From Planctomycetota bacterium (GTDB taxonomy: Bacteria; Planctomycetota; UBA1135; GCA-002748355): 35,345 nt of DNA. The stretch lies in the NCBI GenBank assembly GCA_020426005.1, contig JAGQQW010000026.1, positions 1 through 35,345 of the forward strand, written 5' to 3'. A program made the position numbers and the translations under genes. Positions 23,533 to 32,120 of this stretch are shown piece by piece. The notes below the pieces were generated by a model. It did no database searches and was not told the DNA's origin. It saw only the letters and a list, made by a program, of their open reading frames with translations. Each line of letters starts with the position of its first letter. Position 1 is the stretch's first letter.

Positions 23533-26500
23533 TCAGTCGCGCGTTTCATGCGCACGGAACTGTCGCATCCAACGCCGAAGCGTTCCGAGTCCGCCAGGCT
23601 TCATGGTCAAGCGCTCAGCGACGCGCAAGACACCGACGTCGTCGAGGAAGAGTAGCCACGGTGATTCACCGAGCGGCGCGGGGCTGTCGTGCTCGACGAG
23701 TTCGACGCGTCCTTGGCCGTAGCCGGCGCTGTCGATCTTCAACCTGTCCTTGCGTGCGGAGGACCAAGCCTTCGGGTAGGCGATGACCCACTTCTGGGGA
23801 TACTCCAAGGGGCCCTGGATGAGCTTGTCGATGTCGCGTCGACCGATGGCCTCGCTCTTGCCTTCGAACTTCTCGCCTTCTTTGGTGGGGAGCCAAAGGA
23901 CGACCGTTCCGTGCGTGGCGGTCGGGAAGCCGTCGGTGGGCGCGCCGAGAATCGCATGGAGGTTCTCGCTCGGGCGCACGAGGGATAGCCCCGTCGACGA
24001 AGCGGTACCCGCCATGGCGCCGCGGTCGATGCGCTGCACCGTTGGCTCCTGCAGGCGCACGGCGCCCGAGTGCATGGCCGCGCCGATGTAGCCCTCGATC
24101 GGCGTGAGGCTCGGCGTGGTGTACGTGCAGAGGCGTCTACCGTCGACGGAGATCCAGGCCGTGGGGCCGTCAACTCGCACCTCGAGCGTGAAGCTCGTCG
24201 CCGGGCGCGCGAAGTCGAACTTGCGTGATCCACTCGACATCCCGAGTCCACCTTCGCGATCCCAGAGTCCTTCGACTCCGATTCGCATCGAGTCCGTCTT
24301 CTTGACTTCGTCGGATCGACCGATCGCGTATAGATAGTCGCCCGCGTTGAAACTCACGCGGACGTTTCGATCGCGTCGCGTGATGCCTAGGAGGATCGCG
24401 CCGGACACGTATGAAGTCGTGAAGTGGACGCGCGTGCGAAACACGTACTGCCCCGGTTGTTGCCATTGGTTCGCGCGGACATACGCATCCCGAATGTGAA
24501 TCGAGCGATCCAACACGCCCGTCTTGTCTCGTGGTTTCTCACGACCGACATGAAGGTTGCCATCGGCATCCATGAACCAGAGGTTCGCGACGCGTCGCTC
24601 TTCGTAGCCGGTGAGTCCTTCTTCGGTCAACCCGAGGAGATCGAGTCTCCGCGGAGCTTCGAGTCGTGGGTAGAGCGCCAGGTCCAGGGGAGTCGTCGCA
24701 TCGGGAATCGGCTTGGACGGACCGCCGACGAAACGGTGCAGCCATCGAGACTCGTTCGCGAGTACGCGAGCAATCGCCCCGTGCTTGGCCTCGGCTGCAC
24801 GGGACGCGGCATCCTGGAGATCCTTCGCGTAGGCGAACAAGCGCGACAGTCGTGCCGCGAACGGCGGGAGCATGGGCGAGGACGCGGATGTCGATTGATA
24901 ATGCAGCTCATAGCCGAGCGCCCATGCAGCATCCTCCTGTCCGAGTTCTTCGAGGAGGCTCTTCAGGAGTCTTGCGTTCTCGAACACGAAGCCATCCGTG
25001 CGCAGGCTCCAGAGCAGCGCGGCGGCGGCCTCGCGTCGGTGGCCGGCTTCGGCGAGCACAGGGCCGGCTTCGGCCGCGTGCTCCTGCCCGAACCAAGGCT
25101 CGGCGCGATTGCGCGTCCACGTGAACGTCGGGCGATCGAGGACCCGCGCGCCGCGAGTCGGACGACTGAGTTCGCGTGAGTAGCGCTCGTCGAACCACGC
25201 AACCTCTTCGTTCCACGCCTTCTTGTAGCAGCCTCCGAGAAACTCGTTCCACTCCTTCAAGAATGCATCCCAGCCGTCGGGTCGACCCTGCTTCCCGTCG
25301 GCGAAGTGCTCCAAGAAGAACTTGTGTGGGTCTTTTCGACCCGCACGAATCCTGCGCATGTAGGCGTCGAGTCGCTTCTCGAACACGCGCTTCTTCTCGA
25401 TCTGCCATGAGCGCAGAAAGACGAAGAGAGCGTGGCCGACCGGGTAGTTGTCGCGGTAGTCGTCGATCGTGCCCTCGAGGAGCTGCTGCAGTTTGCCGCC
25501 GCCTCCGTAGCCGCGAACGAGCGCCGTCTGCATGTCGTACGGATTCAGATGGTTGTCGACGAAGCGCTCGTCGTTCGCGTTGCCGTAAGCGCCCGCGGTC
25601 CAGACGGCGCGGCCCTCCCCGAGCCAGGACGGCAAGGACGGCTCGAGGACGCCGTCGAAGCGGTGCGTGAGTTCGTGCGTCAGCGTGCGGCCGAGGCCGG
25701 CGACAGAGCCCCAAGCGAACTTGACGACCGTCAAGTCACCGCTCTGAAAGCCGCCTGCCCACCAGAACGGACTGTCTTCGGACTCGAGTCCTGCGTGATC
25801 CGGAACGATTCGGATCGTGCCAGGACGCGATTGGAATGGGTCCTTCCCGAACCAGTTCGCGAGACGTCGGTGATGGAGTTCGATGGTCTCGAGAGCGCCG
25901 AGGAGCGTGCCGTGACCGCAGGTCGTCTGCACGACGTAGAGCCCGCCTGGGCTGATGCCGATCGCCGGCTTCGACCAATGCCGGTGCTCCGCCGTGAACG
26001 CCTCGCGCTCGGTCGCATTCATCGAGCGAAGGGTCTCGATGCGAAATGTCGTTTCTTCTTCGGCTTCGGCTTCGATCTTCGCGCGAAGCTTGCCGCGCGC
26101 GGTTTGCGCGAGCGCTCGCACGCGGGACACGTCCGGCGGTTTCGGTCCCTCGAGCTTCTTGAAGGCGGCTTGCGCGCCGAGCCCCGTCAGGCAGCGGGCA
26201 GCGCGCATGCGCAGATCGTTGGCGGCGCTGTCGTCGTTCTTCGCGCTGGTCTGCATGACCTTCGCGAGCGAAGTGAGCACGGCGGCTTGGTCGGGCTCGT
26301 GTCGCTCGAGGGCCTCGTCGAACGCCGCGCCGTACTTCTTCCGAAGACTCGGCGCTGCACGCATGAGTTCGATGGCGACATCGCAGGCCCAGCGCGCAAG
26401 CAGGCCGTTCCCGAGTGCGTCCCACCCGCGTGGAGGAAGCTTCGTCACGAAGCGCTCGAGTTCGGCGATTGCGGCGGCGCGCGCCTTCGCGAGCGGCTCG

Positions 26501-26904
26501 GGGTTCGACATCTCGAGCGAACCCTGCAGCGTGGTCGTCAGGTTCCGGTCGAGTCTGGCGCGGCCGCGTTCGTCCATCGTCGCGAGCCAGTAGCGTCGCA
26601 GCCAGAGTGCCTGCGATTCTGGAGCGTCCCGACTCGCCTCGACGAGCGATCGAAGAACCTCTTTGTTCACGGGGTCGAGCCCGAGGGCCGCTTCGAAGTG
26701 CTCGAGTGCACGCGATCGATTGCCGGAACGCACGGCTTCCATGGCATCACGCAAGCGCACGGCGATCCGTGTGTCGGGATCGCCTCCGGTCGTTTCGACA
26801 TGGGAGACGTCGAGAACTCGCGGGCCCGGTGGATACTGAGCGCCGAGCGAGGTCACGAGGAAGCAAACGGCAAGGAGGGTCTCGATCTGCGGCATCGGAA
26901 GCAT
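23533..26904 (-). CDS. Large secreted HExxH metallopeptidase-like protein with lectin-like C-terminus
   Basis: The protein has 1123 residues from ATG 26904 (26895 is an equal alternative); MPQIETLLAVCFLVTSLGAQ is a signal peptide. The region at about residues 45-110 looks TPR-like (AVRLRDAMEAVRSGNRSRALEHFEAALGLDP). The centre contains LTHELTHRF with His410, Glu411 and His414, then PSWLGEGRAVW with Glu430, the gluzincin arrangement seen in MA-clan peptidases. The preceding segment (RLANWFGKDP...IRIVPDHAG) and following helices fit a peptidase-MA-like domain. Around residues 830-1000 an all-beta region (YVFRTRVHFTTSYVSGAILLGI, FTLEVRVDGPTAWISVDGRRL, EGYIGAAMHSGAVRLQEPTVQRI) resembles a LamG/DUF1080-type concanavalin fold. 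The probable function is an extracellular or periplasmic peptidase on a bound target; activity is not proven by the motif alone. Confidence 0.85.
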   Translation of the reverse strand: MLPMPQIETLLAVCFLVTSLGAQYPPGPRVLDVSHVETTGGDPDTRIAVRLRDAMEAVRSGNRSRALEHFEAALGLDPVNKEVLRSLVEASRDAPESQALWLRRYWLATMDERGRARLDRNLTTTLQGSLEMSNPEPLAKARAAAIAELERFVTKLPPRGWDALGNGLLARWACDVAIELMRAAPSLRKKYGAAFDEALERHEPDQAAVLTSLAKVMQTSAKNDDSAANDLRMRAARCLTGLGAQAAFKKLEGPKPPDVSRVRALAQTARGKLRAKIEAEAEEETTFRIETLRSMNATEREAFTAEHRHWSKPAIGISPGGLYVVQTTCGHGTLLGALETIELHHRRLANWFGKDPFQSRPGTIRIVPDHAGLESEDSPFWWAGGFQSGDLTVVKFAWGSVAGLGRTLTHELTHRFDGVLEPSLPSWLGEGRAVWTAGAYGNANDERFVDNHLNPYDMQTALVRGYGGGGKLQQLLEGTIDDYRDNYPVGHALFVFLRSWQIEKKRVFEKRLDAYMRRIRAGRKDPHKFFLEHFADGKQGRPDGWDAFLKEWNEFLGGCYKKAWNEEVAWFDERYSRELSRPTRGARVLDRPTFTWTRNRAEPWFGQEHAAEAGPVLAEAGHRREAAAALLWSLRTDGFVFENARLLKSLLEELGQEDAAWALGYELHYQSTSASSPMLPPFAARLSRLFAYAKDLQDAASRAAEAKHGAIARVLANESRWLHRFVGGPSKPIPDATTPLDLALYPRLEAPRRLDLLGLTEEGLTGYEERRVANLWFMDADGNLHVGREKPRDKTGVLDRSIHIRDAYVRANQWQQPGQYVFRTRVHFTTSYVSGAILLGITRRDRNVRVSFNAGDYLYAIGRSDEVKKTDSMRIGVEGLWDREGGLGMSSGSRKFDFARPATSFTLEVRVDGPTAWISVDGRRLCTYTTPSLTPIEGYIGAAMHSGAVRLQEPTVQRIDRGAMAGTASSTGLSLVRPSENLHAILGAPTDGFPTATHGTVVLWLPTKEGEKFEGKSEAIGRRDIDKLIQGPLEYPQKWVIAYPKAWSSARKDRLKIDSAGYGQGRVELVEHDSPAPLGESPWLLFLDDVGVLRVAERLTMKPGGLGTLRRWMRQFRAHETRD

Positions 26905-27030
26905 CCGAGCGGGATTGTAGACCGAGGGCTCGCGGTGCGCGGCGCTTCGATCGAGTTCCCTCCCGAGGGTCACGACGGCATCGACATCAGCGATGGCGAT
27001 GGACACTCGATTCGAGGCGCCGCGCGCTCT

Positions 27031-27303
27031 TCAGGCGACGAAGCGGACGTAGCCCCAGACGAGAGCGCCACAGACCAAGCTCGCAACGATCAGCTTCGCC
27101 CTGAAGCTGCGCTTTTGCGTCTTGTGCCGGAAGAGCGAGCAAGCGAGCCAAGCGCCGGGCGCGCCGCCGCAAGCGGCGACGAGGAGCAGATGGGCTTCGG
27201 GGATGCGGCGCTTCCGACGCACGGCCTTGCGTTTGTCGAGCCAGTAGAGCGCCAGGGCGAGCAGGTTCGTGGCGAGGAGCCAGCCGAGGGCGAGGTCATG
27301 CAC
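27031..27303 (-). CDS. DUF1294 family small membrane protein
   Basis: The protein has 90 residues. The DUF1294 pattern is plain: an N-terminal helix ([20 protein letters not shown]), [30 protein letters not shown], then [15 protein letters not shown] and a final membrane helix ([13 protein letters not shown]). The 'RRIPE..LL..A..GG.pGA......FRHKT.K..F' core is diagnostic. The function of the family is unknown; some members carry an N-terminal cold-shock domain, which is absent here. It is divergent from the SDR gene at 27489. The 185 bases between show TTGACA at 27448 but no good -10. Confidence 0.88.
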   Translation of the reverse strand: MHDLALGWLLATNLLALALYWLDKRKAVRRKRRIPEAHLLLVAACGGAPGAWLACSLFRHKTQKRSFRAKLIVASLVCGALVWGYVRFVA

Positions 27304-27488
27304 GATGGCAATTCGCTACGGAGCCGGATGGACTGGAATCGCCCTCGGGATCGAGTTCGTGCGCGTGCAGAGGGAGGCCGCCGTTCGTCATCGGGCATCG
27401 GGACATCCCTACGATCATGCCGACGTTGCGCTTCGTCTTTCCAGTGCTTGACAGAAGGCCGGGTCGAGCCCACCAACAGCGTCTCCAG

Positions 27489-29009
27489 ATGACGCAGCTT
27501 CGCGAGCACGTTTTCGTCACCGGCGCGACCGGCTACATCGGCAGCCGGCTCGTGCCGCGCCTCTTGGACAAGGGCTATTCGGTCACGTGCTTCGTGCGTG
27601 ATCCCGAGAAGCTCGCGATGCGCCCTTGGTCGGAACACACCGACGTACGCATCGAGAAGGGCGACATCGAAGACACGGCGAGCACCGCGCGCGCGATGCA
27701 GGGCGCGAAGACCGCCTACTACCTCGTCCATTCGATGCTGAGCGCCGGGTCGAGCTACGCCGAGCACGACCGCAAGCTGGCCCGCGCGTTCGCGACCGCG
27801 GCCGCCCAGGCCGGCATCGAACAGATCGTCTACCTCGGCGGCCTCGGCGAAACGGGCAAAGGCCTGTCCGAACACCTCAGCTCGCGGCGCGAAGTCGAGG
27901 TCGTCCTCGGGGAGACCGGTATCGACGTCACGGTGCTGCGCGCGGCGATGATCATCGGATCGGGCAGCGCGTCCTTCGAGATCCTGCGCTACCTCGTCGA
28001 GCGCTTGCCGGTCATGGTGACGCCCAAGTGGGTGCAGACGCGCGTGCAGCCGATCGGCGTGCGCAACGTGCTCGACTACCTCGTGGCGTGTCTCGAGACG
28101 CCCGCGGTGCGCGGGCGCGTGTTCGACATCGGTGGTCGCGACGTCCTCACCTACGCGGAGCTCATGCAAGTCATGGCGCGCGCACGTGGTCTGCGTGCTC
28201 GGATCGTTCTGCCGGTTCCGCTGCTCACGCCGCGACTGTCGTCCTTGTGGATCCACCTCGTCACGCCGATCGATCGCCGCATGGCGCGGCCGCTCGCCGA
28301 GGGTCTTCGCAACGAAGTCGTATGCCGCAACGACGAGGCGGAACGCGCGATGCCGTGCGAGCGGCTCCTCGATGCCCGCGAAGCGATCGAACTCGCGATC
28401 GCGAACCTCGAAGCCGACCGCGTCGAGTCGTCGTGGAGCGCCGCCGGCCCGATGCCAGGCGACCCCGACTGGTCGGGCGGGAGTGCCTTCGTCGACCGTT
28501 GGCGCGTCGAGATCGAAGCGCCGCAAAGCGTGGTGTACCGCAGCGTCTGTCGCGTCGGCGGGGGACACGGGTACTACGCAGGCGATGCCCTTTGGCGCCT
28601 GCGCGGCATCATGGATCGTTTGGTCGGCGGTCCCGGACTACGACGCGGGAGGCGTGCGAGCGAATCCGTGTCGTACGGCGAAGCCCTCGACTTCTGGCGC
28701 GTGACGCGCGCCGACGAACCCGAGCGCCTCGAGCTGCACGCCGAGATGAAGCTGCCTGGCATCGCGCGTCTCGGCTTCGAAGTCGAGCGGCTGGGTGAAG
28801 CGCGGTCTCGACTCGTCATGAACGCGCGCTTCTTACCGCGTGGGCTCTTCGGGCTCGCATACTGGTACGCGGTGCTGCCGTTCCACGGCTACGTGTTCCG
28901 CGGGATGCTCCATGGAATCCGCCGCGACGCACAGCGAGCGCAGGGGACGACGCGGCGAGCGCCGATCGAGCGCATTCAGGCCCCTAGGGAGCCCGCGGAA
29001 CTTCGATAG
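27489..29009 (+). CDS. NAD(P)-dependent SDR/NmrA-like oxidoreductase fused to DUF2867
   Basis: The protein has 506 residues from ATG 27489, which directly precedes the Rossmann strand; an earlier ATG at 27417 adds a basic stretch. VFVTGATGYIGSRLV (residues 8-22) is the dinucleotide-binding TGxxGxxG motif, followed by CFVRDPEKL, typical of NADP-type atypical SDRs. YYLVHSM, IVYLGGLGE, SSRREVEVVLGETG and VTVLRAAMIIGSGSASFE continue the NmrA/epimerase-like fold. From about residue 335 on (VDRWRVEIEAPQSVVYRSV, YYAGDALWRLRGIMDRLVGG, ARLGFEVE, LPFHGYVFRGMLHGI) a DUF2867 (START-like) domain follows. This two-domain architecture of about 500 residues is common in bacteria; the substrate is unknown. 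The usual Tyr-Lys pair of classical SDRs is not evident, as in other atypical members. Confidence 0.9.
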   Translation: MTQLREHVFVTGATGYIGSRLVPRLLDKGYSVTCFVRDPEKLAMRPWSEHTDVRIEKGDIEDTASTARAMQGAKTAYYLVHSMLSAGSSYAEHDRKLARAFATAAAQAGIEQIVYLGGLGETGKGLSEHLSSRREVEVVLGETGIDVTVLRAAMIIGSGSASFEILRYLVERLPVMVTPKWVQTRVQPIGVRNVLDYLVACLETPAVRGRVFDIGGRDVLTYAELMQVMARARGLRARIVLPVPLLTPRLSSLWIHLVTPIDRRMARPLAEGLRNEVVCRNDEAERAMPCERLLDAREAIELAIANLEADRVESSWSAAGPMPGDPDWSGGSAFVDRWRVEIEAPQSVVYRSVCRVGGGHGYYAGDALWRLRGIMDRLVGGPGLRRGRRASESVSYGEALDFWRVTRADEPERLELHAEMKLPGIARLGFEVERLGEARSRLVMNARFLPRGLFGLAYWYAVLPFHGYVFRGMLHGIRRDAQRAQGTTRRAPIERIQAPREPAELR

Positions 29010-29016
29010 TCCTATT

Positions 29017-29046
29017 CCATGCGGTGGGTGCCTCGCATGGAGGCAC
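29017..29046 (+). promoter_or_regulatory. Two mutually exclusive hairpins in a short intergenic region
   Basis: CCATGCG (29017-29023) pairs with CGCATGG (29034-29040), and GTGCCTC (29028-29034) pairs with GAGGCAC (29040-29046). The arms share bases, so only one can form at a time. AAAAAA rather than T follows on the plus strand, so neither is a standard terminator for the SDR gene. It sits about 100 bases upstream of the 29149 ATG. Confidence 0.35.
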
Positions 29047-29148
29047 AAAAAAGTGGTTCCGAGCGTGTCCGCTTCCGCACGTTTCGTGCGTTGCTTCTCT
29101 CAGCAGCGAAGTTCCGCTGAGTTCACGAGAAACCAAGGAGCAGGAAAC

Positions 29149-29670
29149 ATGATGCAATCTGTTTGGATCGGAGCGTTCATGACGCTGATCGTTGGCCCCT
29201 TCAGCGCTTCTCATGGCGCGGGTAAGCCGACTGGCGAGGCCTTCGGCTCGGTGTCCGTCACGTCGGCCCGTTGGGTCGGTGGCGGCGATGCGGACGTCTG
29301 CACGAAGAAGAATCGCACGACGCACTTCACTGTGTCCGTGCAGCAGCTGCAGCTCGACCGGGAGAAGCAGCGCATCACCGGAATCGTGATCTACACGGTT
29401 CGCGAAGGAAAGTCGAACCACACGCGCCTGCGTGGCACGCGTCCCTTCTCGATCCCGGCGCCTGCCGGCGCGATCGCGATCCTCGCACGCCAGACCGAAG
29501 TGTCCGGTAGCCTCCGGGGCAAGAACCACAACTGGAACGACGTCGATCCCGCCAACACCTACTTCAGCGACCTGGAGATCCGGGTCGACGGTGGTGGCGA
29601 CGACGACGAAGGCAACGCGGCCATGACCGGCAAGCTCGCGATTCCGGTGCAACTGGCAGCCAAGGACTGA
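29149..29670 (+). CDS. Small secreted protein of unknown function
   Basis: The protein has 173 residues from ATG 29149, preceded by AAGGAG (29135-29140) at a spacing of eight; a second ATG follows immediately. The N-terminus (MMQSVWIGAFMTLIVGPFSA, cleavage near SHGA) is a signal peptide. The mature part is soluble and strand-rich (HFTVSVQQLQLD, RITGIVIYTVRE, AIAILARQTEVSG, YFSDLEIRVDG) with an acidic DGGGDDDEG stretch that could bind calcium, and one cysteine. I do not recognise the family. It converges on the sigma factor gene (stop 29694). Confidence 0.75.
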   Translation: MMQSVWIGAFMTLIVGPFSASHGAGKPTGEAFGSVSVTSARWVGGGDADVCTKKNRTTHFTVSVQQLQLDREKQRITGIVIYTVREGKSNHTRLRGTRPFSIPAPAGAIAILARQTEVSGSLRGKNHNWNDVDPANTYFSDLEIRVDGGGDDDEGNAAMTGKLAIPVQLAAKD

Positions 29671-29693
29671 GCGGCCAGTAGCGCGTGGAACGA

Positions 29694-30365
29694 CTAGTCG
29701 TCAGGCTCGTCGGGGTGCTGCTCGATCGAATCGAAGCGCCCCGACCGAACCTCGATCATCGCTCGCGCGAGCTTTGGGATCGCACGATCGTAGGCTTTGC
29801 GCGCGGCTTCTTCGCTGATCCCGAGCCGTTCGCCGATCTCGGGAAAGGTGAGCTCTTCCCAATGGCGGAGGAAGAGCACATCGGCATCTCGAGTCGACAG
29901 GAGTGCGAGCGCGAGGCGCACGATCGCGGCGTCTTCGTTCCGCACCGCTCCGCTCATGGGCATCGCGCTCGTCGTCGCGCTCGGTTCGCCCATGTAGATC
30001 GTCGGCGTGTCGCTGTCCGTACCATCCATCGCGTACATCGGCCTGGTGACAGGACGCACGCTGGCCTTCTTGCGATGATCGTAGATGCGATTCTGGATGC
30101 ACCGAGCCATGTAGTTTCGGAAGTCGACGAGCGAGCGAAGGACGAAACGCGGCTGCAAGCGTAGGAGCGCTTCGAACGTCTCGAGGACGATGTCTTCGGT
30201 GTCGATCAACTGCCGTACGTCGGCCGTCAGCTTTCGACGCACCGTGCTGCGCAGCCACGGCCCGTGTTCTGCGAGGATCGTGCTCGTCGCTTCGTCATCG
30301 CCCTTGCAATGACGCTCGAGCAGTGCACCGATACGTTCGTCATCGCTGGTCGGAAGTGAACTCAT
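29694..30365 (-). CDS. ECF-like RNA polymerase sigma factor
   Basis: The protein has 223 residues from ATG 30365, which overlaps the kinase stop as ATGA (30362-30365), indicating coupled translation. Region 2 is seen in LIDTEDIVLETFEALLRLQPRF, LRSLVDFRNYMARCIQNRIYDHRKK. A Thr/Ser/Met-rich linker of about 50 residues follows. Region 4 is LALALLSTRDADVLFLRHWEELTFPEIGERLGISEEAARKAYDRAIPKL, with the helix-turn-helix at TFPEIGERLGISEEAARKAYDRA. The long linker and acidic C-terminus are atypical for short ECF factors, but planctomycetes have several such groups, often paired with Ser/Thr kinases. No anti-sigma factor gene is next to it, so the kinase may be the regulator. Confidence 0.88.
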   Translation of the reverse strand: MSSLPTSDDERIGALLERHCKGDDEATSTILAEHGPWLRSTVRRKLTADVRQLIDTEDIVLETFEALLRLQPRFVLRSLVDFRNYMARCIQNRIYDHRKKASVRPVTRPMYAMDGTDSDTPTIYMGEPSATTSAMPMSGAVRNEDAAIVRLALALLSTRDADVLFLRHWEELTFPEIGERLGISEEAARKAYDRAIPKLARAMIEVRSGRFDSIEQHPDEPDD

Positions 30366-32056
30366 CGCATTCGACCTTTCGAGTCGTCGACGAACCAATC
30401 GCGTGCCACCGACTTCCAATGGCGAATGAGGCGTGCGTCCTCGCTCTCGAACCCGGGTGCGTCGGGTGTGTCCGTGTCGATCTCGCGAGATCCGAGGAAG
30501 GCCCGCGGTGTCGCGCTCTCACAATCGAAGAGGTAGAGGAGTTCGGCCGGGCGATACTGGATCAACCGCACGTGCAGGCGGCGCTGCGCCTCGGGGTCAT
30601 CCGACAGTCGGCGTTCGATGGCTTCGATGTCGGCGAGGTTCGCGACGATCTCGGCTCGCAGCGACGCCGGGGTTTGCGAATACAGGGACGCGATCGATCG
30701 GAAGCGATCCTCGGGCAGATCGGGATCCAGAATCGTCGCATGGATCGACGTGCCGCCGCGAAGCTTGTCCTCGAGGACCCTCTTCCAGTCACTGAACGTC
30801 TTCTGGAAGTGGACGCCCACGAACCACATCTCGCGGGTCGCGGATTCGATCGCCTCGGAAAGTGGGGTCTTCCATGCGCGTGTCGTCGCGTAGGAGCGGA
30901 CCACGTCACGCTGCATCCAGAATCCGATCGCGAACGCCAAGGGCAAGCATGCGGCTAGGGCGATCCAGAATGTCCTTCGTGCGATGCGCGGACCGGATTC
31001 GTGCGTGCGCGCGAGTTCGCGATCGATCGCGTTGGCCAACTCCATCGCGCTTCCGAATCGCGCATCGGCAGCCTGCTGCATCGCGCGTTCGGCAATGCGT
31101 GCGAGGCCGCTGGGCACGTCCGGATCGAGCACGTCGGCAGACTCCGTGCGGTCTGGCTGCGACGGGTCCGGAGTCGTGAGCGTGAGGCACTCGTAGAGGA
31201 TCACGCCGAGTGCGTAGACGTCGGTGCGAGCATCGATCGTGCCGCCGCGTTGGCGCTGCTCGGGCGCCATATAGAGATCGGTACCCAAGATGCGATCCCC
31301 GGTGAGCCCGGGATCGTCGTCCCTCGCCAAGGACTTCGCGATACCGAAGTCGAGGATCGTCGGTTTTCCGCGCGGATCGACGAGGATGTTCGCGGGCTTG
31401 AGGTCGCGGTGAACGATGTCTTGTTCGTGCGCGTGCTGCATCGTGCGTGCGACGTCGGCGATCAGGGCTGCCAACGTTCGCCAAGGCACGCAGCCGGAAG
31501 GGAGGCGACGCCTCGTCCGTGCGCCGTGCTTCGTCGAGTCCTGTCTGCCAGGCTCCGTGAGCTGGGTCGGAGCACGGAACTCTTGCAGAATGTCCGCGAG
31601 CGAACGTCCGGTGACGAGATCCAGGACGACGAAGGGGACGCCATCCGCGAAGTCGAAGTCGCGGATCTTGCAGATCCCGCGATGCTGCACCCTGCGCAGC
31701 GTTTCGGCTTCTTGCACGAGTCGTTCGCGCAAGGTGTCATCGTGCGCCTTGTCATGCCGTAGGGTCTTGAGCGCGACGTGTTCCCCGGTTCGGGTGTCCG
31801 TCGCGCGAAACACGGTTCCCATGCCGCCGACGCCGATCAGTCCCTCGATGCGATAAGCGCCGAAGCGAAGTGAAGACGGGATGTCCCCGAAGGCATTCGA
31901 CGCGATGGAGGAGAGCGTCGCGCTGTCGGGAGACGCCGCGAGCTCGCGAAGCGCGGCTTGCGGATCGTGACGAAAGCCCCGCTCGACATCGTTCCACGCA
32001 TTGGCGATGCGAGCGAGTTCTGCAGCGGGATCTCTGGCTGGTCCGCTCCCTGCCAT
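30362..32056 (-). CDS. Membrane Ser/Thr protein kinase with PLD-like extracytoplasmic part
   Basis: The protein has 564 residues. The kinase features appear in order: the glycine loop GVGGMGTVF (75-83), Lys97 in VALKTL, catalytic loop HRDLKPAN (216-223), DFG (236-238) and APEQ (264-267). These make it a bacterial PknB-type kinase that should be active. A basic insertion at about residues 165-190 precedes the catalytic loop. One membrane helix (about 363-380, IALAACLPLAFAIGFW) separates it from some 180 C-terminal residues outside the cell. These include REMWFVGVHFQKTF, LRGGTSIHATILDPD and RLHVRLIQYRPAELLYLFD. The order 'i.f.G......l...l..G..i...ilDP' resembles phospholipase-D-like domains, but no complete HKD motif is seen, so a ligand-sensing role is more likely than catalysis. 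The downstream sigma factor overlaps its stop. Confidence 0.9.
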   Translation of the reverse strand: MAGSGPARDPAAELARIANAWNDVERGFRHDPQAALRELAASPDSATLSSIASNAFGDIPSSLRFGAYRIEGLIGVGGMGTVFRATDTRTGEHVALKTLRHDKAHDDTLRERLVQEAETLRRVQHRGICKIRDFDFADGVPFVVLDLVTGRSLADILQEFRAPTQLTEPGRQDSTKHGARTRRRLPSGCVPWRTLAALIADVARTMQHAHEQDIVHRDLKPANILVDPRGKPTILDFGIAKSLARDDDPGLTGDRILGTDLYMAPEQRQRGGTIDARTDVYALGVILYECLTLTTPDPSQPDRTESADVLDPDVPSGLARIAERAMQQAADARFGSAMELANAIDRELARTHESGPRIARRTFWIALAACLPLAFAIGFWMQRDVVRSYATTRAWKTPLSEAIESATREMWFVGVHFQKTFSDWKRVLEDKLRGGTSIHATILDPDLPEDRFRSIASLYSQTPASLRAEIVANLADIEAIERRLSDDPEAQRRLHVRLIQYRPAELLYLFDCESATPRAFLGSREIDTDTPDAPGFESEDARLIRHWKSVARDWFVDDSKGRMR

Positions 32057-32120
32057 CGTGCGTGCCCTTGCGTCGACCGTGGTCGGACAGGATAGCGGGC
32101 GAGAGAGCCTCTCTCGCTTC

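Noticed and set aside
27448..27453. TTGACA upstream of the SDR gene, considered as a -35 box
   Set aside because: No acceptable -10 box is found at 16-19 bases downstream and it lies only 36 bases before the chosen start.
25432..27492. A 686-codon open frame on the plus strand
   Set aside because: It is antisense to the well-supported secreted HExxH protein, has no domain, no low-complexity-free conserved block and no ribosome site; GC-rich codon bias keeps the opposite frame open.
27090..28568. A 492-codon open frame on the minus strand
   Set aside because: It is antisense to the SDR/DUF2867 gene, which has clear Rossmann motifs. The protein it would give is Arg/His/Asp-rich without recognisable folds.
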